Source: Rhynchonema sp. JSB1_4 (lineage: Eukaryota > Nematoda > Chromadorea > Monhysterida > Xyalidae). Taken from it: a stretch of 64,000 nt of DNA. The notes beneath the pieces were generated by a model that saw only the letters and a list, made by a program, of their open reading frames with translations, ran no database searches and was not told the DNA's origin. The stretch lies in NCBI GenBank assembly GCA_030248065.1, contig JASAMV010009122.1, forward strand, positions 22,214 through 86,213, given 5' to 3'. Positions 10,527 through 21,848 of this stretch are shown one piece after another. The first letter of the stretch is position 1; each line of letters opens with the position of its first letter. The translations under genes were made by a program, and so were the position numbers.

Positions 10527-11951
10527 TGGAGTGGCATGAAGACATAGCTTCAAAAGTATCTCAAACAGCAAGTAATACTTGCACACGTCGTCCAGTCGTC
10601 AAGCACATACCGTTCAAGTTCAGAGAAACCAAAGTATTACATTTTGAAGGATAGGAAATTCGCGTAATGTATGTGTGGTTAGGATTTCGGTCAAAATTAT
10701 TTTCGTTGCTATGTATGAATCGACATATTTGCATCAGCAGATATCCAGGCAACACTTGTAATTCGTAAGCATCTGCATGAATAAGTAACGGCAAATAATT
10801 ATCAAAAATTAGTCGGATTGTGCGTGTTCATATCCACGGTTTGTGCAGCTTGCAGACGACTAAATTAAGCGTAAAATTTGTTATTGTGTTGTCGAAAGTC
10901 TGTAAAAATAATCATACAACGCGAAAGTACTACATAAGTACAGTATACCAGAATTCACACAGCGCAAACACTTCACTATATCAAACTGACGATTGGACGC
11001 GTTGTACGCAGGATATTAAGCTCAAGTTTTAAGCAATCAAATCGCTTAGGACGAAACTGCAACCGCTGCACACTACAGCAATCGATTGGTGTGGTCACAC
11101 AAGCAAGGGTGAATTTCTGTTCAAGGAACCAATACGGAAGTTTGAGGCGAATTACTCGTCACAATTTTACGCCTGAATAATTTACGTTGCCATGAAAAAA
11201 CATGAATCGCACCAAATGGCTGCATTGTCAGGAAACAATGGGCTGAAACGTGTTTGCATTGAACCCCATAAATAAGTAACCAAACCAGACAAATTAAGCA
11301 AGCGCAAGTATACATCAGCAGAATGATATTGACTGTTCATCAATAATATCAAAGTTCAATAGGGCTGACAGCTTGTTTTAATGTGTTATTCCCTAATTAC
11401 TTAACAGCATATTGTATGGTGAAAGCAAAATTACAGGACTAGTAATAATCGTTATAATTTTCCAACTCTAGCGAATTGAATGACGCACTATGAAATTCTG
11501 TATAATTTCTGACATTGATGTTTGCGTACCAGCAGCCATTAGCGCGCAGTGCGTTACAACAAATCACACGAAGCCCGACGAGCTCAGCGCACGGCTGCAA
11601 AGCAGATCGAAAAAAATTTCCGCTACCAAGGAAGATAAATCTAAATAAACATACGATATCTCTGTCTCTTTGTGACGTGACATAGTTTGCACACCATGAC
11701 AAATCAACTGGTCTGGAGCACTGTTCGGAACTCGGATAAGATGCAAACGATGCGCTGTCTGATAGTGGTCGAGGGTTTAACGTTTTTAGTGCTGTAAAAT
11801 ATTTCAGATGGAGTAATACTATATATTGGTCGCACAATGGCTATATAAGCATGATGGAGTAATACTATTTCACAACCAACCACAAACACAAAACAAAAAA
11901 GAAACCCCCAAAAAAAATATCACAGCATTCCGTTGAAGCTCATGTTAAAAT
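10527..11951. other. Spacer between receptor and DOMON gene
   Basis: AT-rich sequence between two co-oriented genes. No exon chain found. It should hold the receptor promoter or 5' UTR next to 10527 and the DOMON 3' UTR next to 11951. At 11819–11843 a string around TATTGGTCGCACAATG matches parts of the non-LTR retrotransposon fragment at 37890–37920 and 38157–38182, so a small retrotransposon piece may lie here. Confidence 0.4.
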
Positions 11952-14184
11952 TTAACCTTTGCTGTCCGTTGTGCATTGATCAAGACAAACCGTTCGGCTT
12001 CTCGGGTTGCTGTAATGTTTTTGGTCGATAGAGCCACCGCTGAAGGGAAACTGGAACAGATCTCATATTAATGCGGTTGGTTCACCAAACCAAAGTTTAC
12101 CCAACCTGCCACTCGGCACATCCGTACGAACTTAGTCGTGTATTTGCAGTATTGCTTTTCGTTATCAACGAACGTCCAAACTGTGCCTTCAGCACACCTT
12201 GATCGTAGGATGAAGACAACAACTGCAAATCATCGAAGGATGTGCGTTCGTCGTGCACTGTCGAGCGGGTGTAACCGGTGATTCGTTTGTCCCGCAACCG
12301 GACGATTCCGCTTCGAACGGACAGCTCGATGAAGTCAAGGCGATCCTTAGGTGTAATATAATTGTGTAAGCAAGCACAGCTATGTATGTATTTCGGAACA
12401 GAAAGATGATAAATATTGTAGACAAGTACCCGACCATGGTAGGCCCGAATCCCACACCAGTCCAAGACCAATCCGGCAACTCATGTGCCAAATCAAACAG
12501 CACCACGTCATCCAGCACAGCCCATCGAAGAGTGTAGTTGTCTCGTTGATACATGCAGTTAGCGCGCGTCTCAAATCTATGTCCGCGCACCACTATGTGG
12601 TCTCGAGGCTTCGCAGTTGTTGAGGGTGGCCGTGTCATGTAATATGGCAATGCTGTAGTAGCACGTGCAAATAAAGGCGATATCGCGTTGGAAAAAGGCC
12701 GCATGACCATCCATATTGATGAACTTGTGGTGGTGGGTGTCGGTTGAGCGTTCACACGTGGTATGAAGTAGGGCACAGTGGTCGGGTAGTTGATGAGCGC
12801 TTTTCCTGTAGAAAACTAAAGTTTTATGCCCAAAACGACTTTCAGGAGTAAGTACGTTCACAACAGACCCTTGTTACTGCACTGCTCCAATCGGCATACG
12901 CGTCGGCTTTCAGGTGTACGTCTGTGCTTGACACCGAGGGAACCGCCCGTAACCGGGAACTGAAGCAGCGGCCATGATACATTGAAATTTATCTTGGTAG
13001 TTAATTTATGGTTATAATGAAAAGGATGTTTGATCATTAACAGACCTGCCAAGTGGAGCACGAATATGGGTTGAGAGCAGCGAATTCAGCCATGCTCGGA
13101 CTCAACGGCCGGCGAAATCGAACTCTGAGCACACCGTTCGCGTACCGAGAATACAACAAACGGGTGACCTGCCGAGCATTCATGATGGGTGGCGTGTATC
13201 CGATCGTCACTTTGTCCACCAAGCGGACAGTGCCCTTTCGAACCGACAACTCAACGAAGTCGAGATTGTACTGGAAACATAGCAGTGGACTGAACACCTT
13301 GCGGACCATAAATCCCGCGGATCCAGCAGTGCGACAGAAACCAACCATTGATTCGCCAAAAGCTACTCCAGTCCACGAACCATCGGCGATTTTGTGCCGC
13401 ATATCGAACATGATATCGCGATCTCTGTTCACCAGTTGCCATCTTAGCACGTAATCACCGTACGAGAACACGCACTGGCTGTGTACTCCTGAAAGTCCGA
13501 CTCTGGCAATTCCTTGTCGTGTGATTATTTCGGCATTAAGGGCGGACTTAGGTTGAACACGGAAACCGGAACACGGAAATATTTCCGTGTTCCCGGAAAA
13601 ATTTGGAAAAACACGGAAACCGGAAAAAATCCCCTTTTCCAAATTTTAAAAAAAAACAAGAAACAGAAAAAATTCCCCCCCACGAACACCGCAAAAAACA
13701 CCACACAAAAAACGCAGTGATGATGACAAAAGCCAGCGTGCTGACGTCAAAAGCCCGCGTGTTGACGCAAACAGCAACAACTATTCACACGGAAATATTT
13801 CCGTGTTCCGTGAAAATAAAAAAACACGGAACACGGAAACCGGAAATATTTCCGTGCCACGGAAATATTTCCGTGCGCGGAAATCCACGAAACTGGTTTG
13901 TATGTAAATTATTTCCGTGTTCCGGTTTCCGTGTTCAGCCTAAGTTCGCCCTAAGAGGGACCTAGCCCATAGGCTAGCCGCTTGCATTCGGCAACGTGGC
14001 ACGCACCAAAGTAAGCAAATCTATGTGGACAAAAGCGAGGAACACAGCTACGGGCTACATTTACATCGATTTTAGTGTTCGATGTTAAACTGCGGTTGTT
14101 ATACTCATGGACTCCAAGCATAACTAAACCTGAGATTCCGATGGATAACAGAACACAGAGCGATCCAATATCAATTGTATCCAT
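11952..14184 (-). CDS. Secreted protein with two DOMON modules, ~463 aa
   Basis: Seven in-phase exons: 14184–13962, 13488–13346, 13270–13046, 12959–12869, 12805–12435, 12345–12106, 12050–11952. Residues 1–24 are hydrophobic (signal or anchor). Then comes a small Cys cluster (SCVPRFCPHRFAYFGACHVAEC). DOMON 1 runs from QCVFSYGDYVLRWQL through GSWTGVAFG to LDFVELSVRKGTVRL. DOMON 2 repeats the pattern (NCMYQRDNYTLRWAV, WSWTGVGFG, LDFIELSVRSGIVRL). After each comes FP(V/F)(T/S)GGS and an RxVC...QC Cys pair. A Pro/Thr linker separates the modules. Both modules are split by introns at the same place, so the gene arose by internal duplication. DOMON domains bind haem or sugars and act outside cells or in secretory compartments; the ligand here cannot be told. 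The donor at 13961 (GTCCCT) is weak. Confidence 0.8.
13537..13954. mobile_element. Inverted-repeat element in DOMON intron 1
   Basis: The ends are inverse copies of each other over about 30 bp (AGGGCGGACTTAGGTTGAAC against AGGGCGAACTTAGGCTGAAC). The interior consists of repeated, mostly palindromic words such as CACGGAAATATTTCCGTG. Confidence 0.7.
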
Positions 14185-14426
14185 TTCGTCATTTATCCTC
14201 AATGCGCATAGCATTCGTATACTGTATCTTGCAAATCTGATGGATAGTTCGAGCACAATACTATAAGTACCTACGCCTGCACATCGTGTTTATTTATTTA
14301 AGTGTTCATTTTAAAGTTGTAAGAATTGAAAGTGAAATTAACATTGATTTATACATTGAAAGTGAAATTGACTTTCAGTGTGAATCTTTATTGTCAATCA
14401 AATACAAAAGAAATAACGGTGACTGG

Positions 14427-14807
14427 CACTAGCGGATCCAGGGGGCTACAGGGGCATAGGCCCCCCTTTGGTCAAAGTGGCTCCTAATGGGGAGGCACCA
14501 TTTCGGAGGAAAGAAGGTAAAAGGAGCCCTAAGTCGCAGGATTTTCACTCTAAGGCACTTCAAAAGTCCAAAAATCGCGCGCCAGATACACCCATATCAT
14601 TGAAATTTGGCCGTCGCGCGTGCAAAGTGCAAAAATTTCACGCGCTACGCGCGCATGCTTATATATAGTATGGTATTTCGCTCAAAATCGCCCAATTACA
14701 AACAAGCACGGGATAAAAACGAGCTTTTAAAAATGAAACGTGCACTAGATAAGAGTTACTTTTGGGATTTGCCCACCCCCCTTGGCCGAAAACTGGATCC
14801 GCCACTG
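14427..14807. mobile_element. hAT-like non-autonomous element with exact 8-bp target duplication
   Basis: The left end is CACTAGCGGATCCAG and the right end the inverse of CAGTGGCGGATCCAG. GTGACTGG flanks both sides exactly (14419–14426 and 14808–14815). An 8-bp duplication with such ends is the hallmark of hAT elements. There is no transposase. A diverged relative lies near 58799–58985 (shared TCGCAGGATTTTC block). Confidence 0.8.
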
Positions 14808-14936
14808 GTGACTGGCCCAGTTTGTCACAGAAGCTGAGAACAGTAAATAAATTCGATGAACTGTAAACCGAATAGAAAAGCTTGAGAGTGTACACGGGAT
14901 CATTTAGTGCACTTTGCGCAAATAAACAACATGTGT

Positions 14937-15269
14937 GTATAGTCCGTCCACCAGCTCATGGCACTTTGCGTTGCTGCTGGCTGGTTTGTTCGCTTCCTCC
15001 ACGTTCTGATGAAAGAGAAATTGGGTGTGACCGATTTTGCAAAAAAAACTAAAAAAATAGCAGAATGTGTCGAAAAAGATTGAATTCGATCAAATTTAAA
15101 ACTAAATTAAATTAAAATCGATAATACACGTCGATTTCATAAAAACCATAAACTAGGAGCAAAATAATTTTTTTCGGAAACTCAATTTCTCTTTCGTTAG
15201 AACGTGGAGGAAGGGAACAAGTTGGCCAGCAGCATCACAAAGTGACATGATCTGATGGACGGGCCATAC
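14937..15269. mobile_element. Fold-back MITE, ~85 bp inverted ends
   Basis: Sequence 14937–15025 (GTATAGTCCGTCCACCAG...) and 15269–15180 read inward are inverse copies, including CTTCCTCCACGTTCT and GAAAGAGAAATTG. The terminal GTATAGTCC resembles the element at 2804–3169. It lies between the DOMON and glutaredoxin genes; nothing else is seen in 14185–15657. Confidence 0.7.
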
Positions 15270-15657
15270 AGTATTCCTGAAAGCAAGTAGCAAAAAAGTT
15301 AAACAAACAACGCTGTATTTTAGGTTTGCTGTGGCTAGCACATTGTCTTGGCAAACCAGAAAGCCGTCACAACAAAGTAAAAAAATAATGTCAACTTTAC
15401 TTATCGACATGCGAAAGCCATACAACAATGCGAGAAAGTTATCACAGCTCACACTGGAACATTCCACAAACAGAAACAAATTCACATATCAAATCAAGCA
15501 AGTTAAAAAATTGAAAACGAGTCACTCTACACCCCGTCACAATTTTGACCACTCAACAATGCAGTTCAGTGATGTTTCACACCTGCTATTCATACTCTGG
15601 CTAAGTATGAATCACAGTGATGGAATAACTGAACTGCGCTCAGTGCAAATGCTGATA

Positions 15658-18600
15658 TCAATCGTCTTTGCTGTTGTTACCCCAGTCATAGTGCATGTAG
15701 CTGACACGTGGTGTGCCAGCAGCAAGCAAAGTCAACAGCTCATCCTTCTTCTGACCGTTGCCGATGTGCTCCGATATCCACTTCAGCGTCTGCAACGCGT
15801 TTCACGTGTAATTGTTGGATGGTGGTGTTACACTTGAAAACATAGTGGTCTTTGGTGTAGGTTGAGTGAGGAAAATATTGCCAAACAGCAACGAAAATGG
15901 CCAAGATTCTGGAAAGCGCCATCGTCACCGGGGGCGGTTGCGAAACAGTGTATTTGATATATGTATCTTACGGTCTCCACATCGGTGCGTAAATTCCCTT
16001 TTATTCCCAAAACATGCGCGTGCGTTAAAAAACACTGCTGTTCGCGTAAGTACGCAACGAGGTCAGCCAGCTGGAAGGCTGGAAGTTGTCATTATTGTGT
16101 TTGGGGGCGCAACCACCCCCGGTGGCTGTTGCGCTTTCGAGAATTTGGGTCAATAAGATCCAGTTGCAAGCCAGTAGATAGGTTCCATAGATGTTGCGCT
16201 CTGCTCCAGGGTTTATAAATTCGTTGTCAGGGTATCGAAACTGCACAATGCACTGACTGGACTGATGACAGACTTTTTGTTTTCTGTGAATGTGACCCGC
16301 CACCCAACAACCACACGTCAACCAAGTCACTAAACCAATCAAAACGCACCGATTCATTCGTCCCGCCAAAGTCCTCAGCGTACCATTTGAATATCTGTGA
16401 CAAATTGACAGTCGCGTTTACTGCGTCAATGTTGATCGCTTCGTCAGTTTCGAGGAATGCCTCCGCAGCCACCTTCAGCTCGTTGTTGACGCCCTGAATT
16501 GTGTCCATGTACTCCTCGTAATAGATTTGCGGAACGTAAAAAAATTCTTGTTAGTTTTGTTGCGAAGAACTTACAAACAGTGAATTAAAAAATGCAGCAT
16601 TGAAGCAAGGTTTGTCGAATGAAATTATACCTTGGCCGAGTAGCTCTTGATCGGCGGGCAACTTTTGGCGCCACAATTCAATGCAAAATGGATTAGCGGC
16701 TCGGCTTCTGTCAGCGCTGTCTAAACAAAGAAAAATGATCATATATGACACACATTTTGATTTCTCGAGAGTGACCTTCAGTCTGGCATCATTCTTGCCA
16801 AACGGTCTCCACAACATGCCGACACCTTTGCGATTCGCACGCAGCACTCCGTTCTCAATGTCCTGCAGCGAATACGTCTGACCACCGATTATGTAACTGA
16901 CCGTGTTGAAGAACTGAAATCATCACCAAACGTAAAATGTTCATTGTGTGCGAAGATTAAAAGCACGAAATCACGCACTTTCCATCGTTGCCACAAATTC
17001 GTGGGTGGTCCCAGTTTGACATTGGCATGAACCACGAGCGCATTGTAGATATTGATGAAAAATGCCAACGTCTCTTCACGTGTTGTGTTTATCACATCAA
17101 CACGATGCAGTTGCTGAGTGAGCGTCAGGTACTTGGCAAAATCTGACGATTCGGACATGCCTTTGTAGTCGACACTCTGGAATCAACTAATAAATCCTTC
17201 ACGCTGGCCGAAATTAGTGCTATCGCAAAGTGCGGGTCCCACAAGATTTGCCCATGCCAAGTCGTCGCACTCAAACCTAAGTCGTGGTCGCAGCACTTGC
17301 CCGCAAAGTTGATACGTGGAACAAGCTGACTTCAAATATGACTACCAGACCTTTCCATCGGGTGACAAGTGTGCGCCGTGTATTTTGAGAATCAATTTTC
17401 GCATCGTTTCGCCCAGTTCAGCAGCGGGCAGCGGGGCACATTCCGATAAGGGACCGGCGTTTAATGCACGTGAATCGTCGTCCTCCAGCAGACGATAGTA
17501 TCTGGTGAATTAGGAATATTAGTGCTCGGCGTATCAAGGGCAGGATGGCTTTTCATCTGAGCAAGTTTCTGATGGAAAATGGCAATTCTTCCAAATGTTT
17601 CAACATGAGTGATAAGTATAGTAAATTTCCAAATTCGCAGCCGCACACTAAAGTACGCCCCGTAGTTAATGTCAGGTTCTAAACCCGAAAATCAACTTGT
17701 GAAACATTCGGACAGCCAACACACACGCAGCTTGCCAGCCAGCCAGGCAGCTGCGCGCTGTTTCAGAACCGCGCATGGTTAGCGTTCGGGTTTATAACTT
17801 GACATTAACTATGGGGCGTATTTTACTGTGCGGCAGCCAATTTGGAAATTTACTATACACGTTAATTTGAATCACTTGTAGCCTAGCCCCAGATCACACA
17901 CAAGTACTCTTAGAATAATGGGCACTCACTTTTCCGGATCAAACTTTTCATCGGCGTGACCAGAGGTCGCGTGCCCGAAATTACGTGCGATCAGTTCTTG
18001 TCCCATGTCAAGCGCTCGGTCCGTGGCTGCACAATAATGAATTGCGTGCGAATTCTGTGCTTTTCAGTCAAACTTCAATGAAATGCACCAACGTATTTGT
18101 TTGACATTATTGAGCCAATCGATGAACTCCTGTCCTCTGAACGACGCCCTGTGCACCTTGAAACAACTACGATGGTCACGTATCAGATTGGCACTTTTCA
18201 TTTCGTGCACCAACAATGCGTACTCGTCTGGCTCGCATACGAAATCACCAACTGCATTGTGATGGGAGTAAACATGGGTCAGATGAACTTTTCGCAGCTG
18301 TTCTTGATCAGATGAACGGGAGCGTCCTTTGCACTATTCGAATGCAGCGCATCAAGTGCATCACACACAACAGTAAGATCCACAGCAACCACGATAAACT
18401 CCTCTTCCGTTCGCGTCGACGAATGCCAAAGGCTGGACGTCACCTCTCCGCGGTGCTCGCTATGAACGCCGATGCCGCCGTGCGCAATTATGGAAGCGCC
18501 GGCCAACGACTTCAACCAGCATTTCAACCACGGAACTATTGCATTCCGGGCCCCGAGTGGTACCACATTGGGCCACTTTCACATCCGGTTTTGTATTTAT

Positions 18601-19290
18601 TTTCATGTCCATAAATTCCTCTCCCGGTCTTGAAATTATGCTTGTTACACTTGATCTTCTTCTATTATGTATTATGGAGTTGGTGTGCACGCAACAAGAC
18701 AAACAACAATGCCAACACGGACTAATAAGCTGTATTCCCAGAGCTCAACCTATTGGATAACGTTCAGCGTGTGCCCCCTTCAATCGAACCTGTCCGATTT
18801 CCGTCGAGTGCAGTTGACGGATCAGGCGGCATCGGTGCTGAATCATCCGGCTCGTTGTCGGTCACAAGCTGCACCAATTTGCTGAACTCGGCTTCGTTTT
18901 TGACCTGTGGTGACTAAGGAACGTTGCATAATCATAACGTTGGTACCGCGCTCATAAACAGGTCACGTTACTTAGTAACAAAAAAGATGAACACCAACCA
19001 TCTCCTGAAGCTCACTGTTGCCACCGATGTGTACGCCATTGAAGAAAATCTGGGGCACCGTTGTTTTACCAGTGCGCGATTTTAGATCTTCACGGACCTC
19101 AAGAAAAAGGCCACTTTGGGCAGCTCACTTGCATTTGGAATCAAGTTTCGCGAAAAGAGGAACCCACTTGAGCAGGATAGTTATCCACTGGCACCTCCGT
19201 GTAAGTCAGACCCAATTCGCCTAACTTGCTCTTGGCCCGCAAACAATGCGGACAGCCCGTTATAGAGTAGATCAAAATGCGACCTTTCAT
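15658..19290 (-). CDS. Glutaredoxin–DEP–DUF547 fusion protein, ~506 aa
   Basis: Eleven in-phase exons: 19290–19168, 19097–18999, 18904–18790, 18326–18093, 18026–17930, 17501–17351, 17176–16979, 16913–16776, 16720–16631, 16493–16350, 15789–15658. Residues 1–75 are a glutaredoxin fold with the redox motif CPHC (GRILIYSITGCPHC), then TVPQIFFNGVHIGG, the cis-Pro and glutathione-binding region. About 125–240 form a DEP domain (HEMKSANLIRDHRSCF, GQEFIDWLNNV, ALDMGQELI). About 285–500 form DUF547, with NIYNALVVHA, YSLQDIENGVLR, HFALNCGAKSCPPI, FKWYAEDFGG and the C-terminal VSYMHYDWGNN. This domain order occurs in nematode proteins; a DEP domain suggests membrane or GPCR-pathway recruitment. The biochemical role is not established. 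Introns hold at least two MITEs. Confidence 0.88.
15895..16160. mobile_element. Palindromic MITE relative in last intron of the Grx–DEP–DUF547 gene
   Basis: Two inverse arms (about 15898–15950 and 16095–16160) share ATTCT..GAAAGCGC and CACCGGGGG. The interior 15980–16110 is the inverse of 2925–3030 in the element at 2804–3169 (GTGCGTAAATTCCCTTTTA). Confidence 0.6.
17621..17853. mobile_element. MITE with long TIRs, copy 1
   Basis: The ends GTAAATTTCCAAATTCGC... and ...TTTGGAAATTTAC are inverse over about 70 bp, including ACGCCCCGTAGTTAATGTCA. TATA occurs on both flanks. The core has GCCAGCCAGCCAGGCAGCTG. It lies in an intron. Copy 2 is at 26147–26381. Confidence 0.85.
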
Positions 19291-19556
19291 TGTCGTTAAA
19301 ACGATCTGAAAAGTAACAAACAAGTCTGGAAAACTGTTAGTAGCACATCCAGGAAGGACGTTACACGATTAGAGGCAAACTGCGCAGAAAAAAGTAAACA
19401 CAGGATGGGATGTGCAAGTTGCTAAGCGACGTTCAGCACCTTGTGCTGCAAATAGACATGGCCAGAAATATGTACACAGTAATTGGATACTGCGAGACGC
19501 ACACGCAGCAGCGAATACATGCAGTGAACAAGAACTGTTCTGTATTCCTGATAACA

Positions 19557-19562
19557 TTTATT
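19557..19562 (-). terminator. Poly(A) signal of the CCDC130 gene
   Basis: AATAAA on the minus strand about 63 bp beyond the stop at 19625, inside the 334-bp spacer before the glutaredoxin gene. Confidence 0.6.
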
Positions 19563-19624
19563 TTGTTCGACGTGGTAATAAATTATGCACAAGTCAGTCA
19601 AACAGTAAATACGAAGAAACAATA

Positions 19625-21435
19625 TCAAGAGGAAGCATTGCTGGAATCTGAGTCCGACGCATAGCCAGCTAGTGCAGCCAGACCGGAATTTGTTCCTGTG
19701 TCCACTTCGGATTTATCAGTTGTCAACTCGACATCAGCACGTTCTGTATGATCACGAGGACTTGCGCTGGACGTCGTTGCACTGGCCGCACTGCTCGTAC
19801 CAACAGCAAGACTCGTTGTGTCTTTCGCCTTTTTGGTCACGACTAACGGCGGCGAGTGAACATTTGATGATGTTCGTTTCTGGCCTGGTTTCACCACAGC
19901 AGCACTGGTTTTCAGTCGATCGATCCAGTTGGATTTTGCTTCGTTTTTGTCAGCTGCTTTTGACATGAGCAGATTGCTGCCGACATCAGGGGTCCCCTGT
20001 TTGCGTGATTTGCGTCCAGAGGATGCACTGGGTGATGCAAAGATAGATTCGGACGTGATACGGCCCCGTCGTTCGCGCTGCTGTTCCTCCGAGCCTACAA
20101 TTACAGAAAAACATATCGCTTTCACAAAGAAATTAGGAGGAACAAGCTAAAAATCTCAATATTGAACCAGACAGCATTCTGAAGACCAACTTTTCACTGT
20201 TCGGTACTGCGCCAACAACGAAGCCAACTTTTTATCGTCTTCGTGTTCCTTTACCAATTGCAGTCCGCTGCCATCCAGTGAACATTTGGCCAGTAATTTG
20301 TTGTCGCTTTCTTGTTCGGCCTGCTGCTCTTTCTTCAGGGCCTGTAATATTAGTGCCTAGCGTATGGACAAACATAGAGAGCGTCCCAGACGCACAAAGA
20401 TCATCAGAAAAAGTCCATAAACAGCAGTCAGAATGCCAATAGCGACTAACTCTAAATTTCGATCTGAGATATCGATTGACAGCAAAATCGTCTTCCATTC
20501 GATGTTGTATTGATTCGATATGTTCAATTCTGGGTGTCTCACTCGACACCTTATTCTTGTCGACTTCGACATGTTCCAACTTGTACATGGCATCGGCAGC
20601 CAATCTGGCCGATTCAGACCGATCGTGCACTCCATGACCAGCGTATTGGGACGGATCCCAGCGTTTCTCCTGCCGACGACAACCCTCCACAAGCTCGTAG
20701 TCGAAATTCTGCGAAAATTAGGTTGAATGATTTTGTGGGACTGATGTAAGCTGGTGACGAACTGGTTATTTAACTGGTTATTTTAGCTGGTGATCGGTCA
20801 GGGCCAATATATTGTTTTCGTAATCGTTACTGCAATTGTATGAGAAACAAAAAGCTATTTCGAGATAAGCCGGTGCCACTAGTTTCCCAGCTGTGACAGC
20901 TGTTCGGGAACAATACAAAGATCACCCCCGATTAAAACGTGTGAGATTAGTACAGATCCTGAATGAAAATACCCCTTGAAAACGCAAAACAGTATCGATT
21001 ACGCCAGGTTTGATTCTGATTCCAACTGACAACTCCAGATCACAAACCTTGGGATCAGTGCGAATGATGAAGTAATTTTCGCACAAATGACATCGCATCT
21101 TGAACTCATAGATTGGTGTGGTGAAGTAGTTGCCAACTTTCTTCTTCTCCGAGTTGTATCGTACGCCCATACCAACGTGGTTCCCACAGCCTTCGCACCA
21201 AATATTGAACGGCATCTCGAATCTTAATTGGGGGGGATTATATTTTGCCAGAAAGACTGTCAATAAGCCAGCCATAAAACAGAAACACAACGTACCTAAT
21301 GATGAGAATGCCCTGGTCAATCTTGGCAGCCCGTTCCCGCAACGCGTGCGTGCCATGGTACCGATTGAGGTTGCCATGTTTGGCTGGGTCGAAATCCGGA
21401 GGGTAATACTTGTTCTGACCCTTGCGCTCACCCAT
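19625..21435 (-). CDS. CCDC130/CWC16 (Yju2-like) splicing factor homologue, 397 aa
   Basis: Five in-phase exons: 21435–21296, 21222–21048, 20708–20451, 20341–20191, 20094–19625. The N-terminus MGERKGQNKYYPPDFDP, then HGTHALRERA, GILIIRFEMPFNIWC, the Cys pairs WCEGC and RCHLC, and TTPIYEFKMRC are the signature of the CWC16 family. These are zinc-ribbon proteins that join the spliceosome around the first catalytic step. The middle is a charged coiled-coil region (ALKKEQQAEQESDNKLLAK). The C-terminal 150 residues are Ser/Thr/Lys-rich and end in an acidic Ser tail. CCDC130, rather than CCDC94/Yju2, is preferred because of the YYPPDFDP and KHGNLNRYHG region. Length fits the family. The neighbouring aldo-keto reductase ends 413 bp upstream on the same strand. 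Confidence 0.92.
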
Positions 21436-21848
21436 GATTTGTTTCTGTGAACGAATAACATATTTTTGCCAAAGACCCTGTCAAACTGTGGTATTTGAAT
21501 GACGGTAGGCTCGGAGAACTCCGAGATCGGAACAGTTCTGACCGGATTTATGTAAGAAAATAACAAAAATAAAAGTATCACAGATTTTATTAGTACCAAC
21601 AATAATTGCACCAAACAACAGTTGGAATGACAACAGGTTAGCACGAAATTGATATCGTATCGGTCGACAAAATGAATGTGTTGAAAATATGAAGGATTTC
21701 GAGATCTAATAGTGCAGCTAGCGCTCTCGTATTATACAATGTGCGCAACATATAAAAAAACAACTGTGCAGATCTTGCACTGCTACTCGGTACATAAAAG
21801 CTAGAAATTGAAAAAACAACAAAAAATCATACATCCGTTTTTCATGAC

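Noticed and set aside
13603..13965. 120-codon plus frame in GGAAATATTTCC repeats
   Set aside because: It lies wholly in an intronic inverted-repeat element and is low in complexity.
15331..15837. 168-codon plus-strand frame
   Set aside because: It overlaps the last exon of the DUF547 domain on the other strand, which has family motifs; composition looks random.
16500..16560. Extension of DUF547 exon 10 upstream to about 16545
   Set aside because: Only the acceptor at 16494 keeps phase 0 with the previous exon; the extension would shift the frame.
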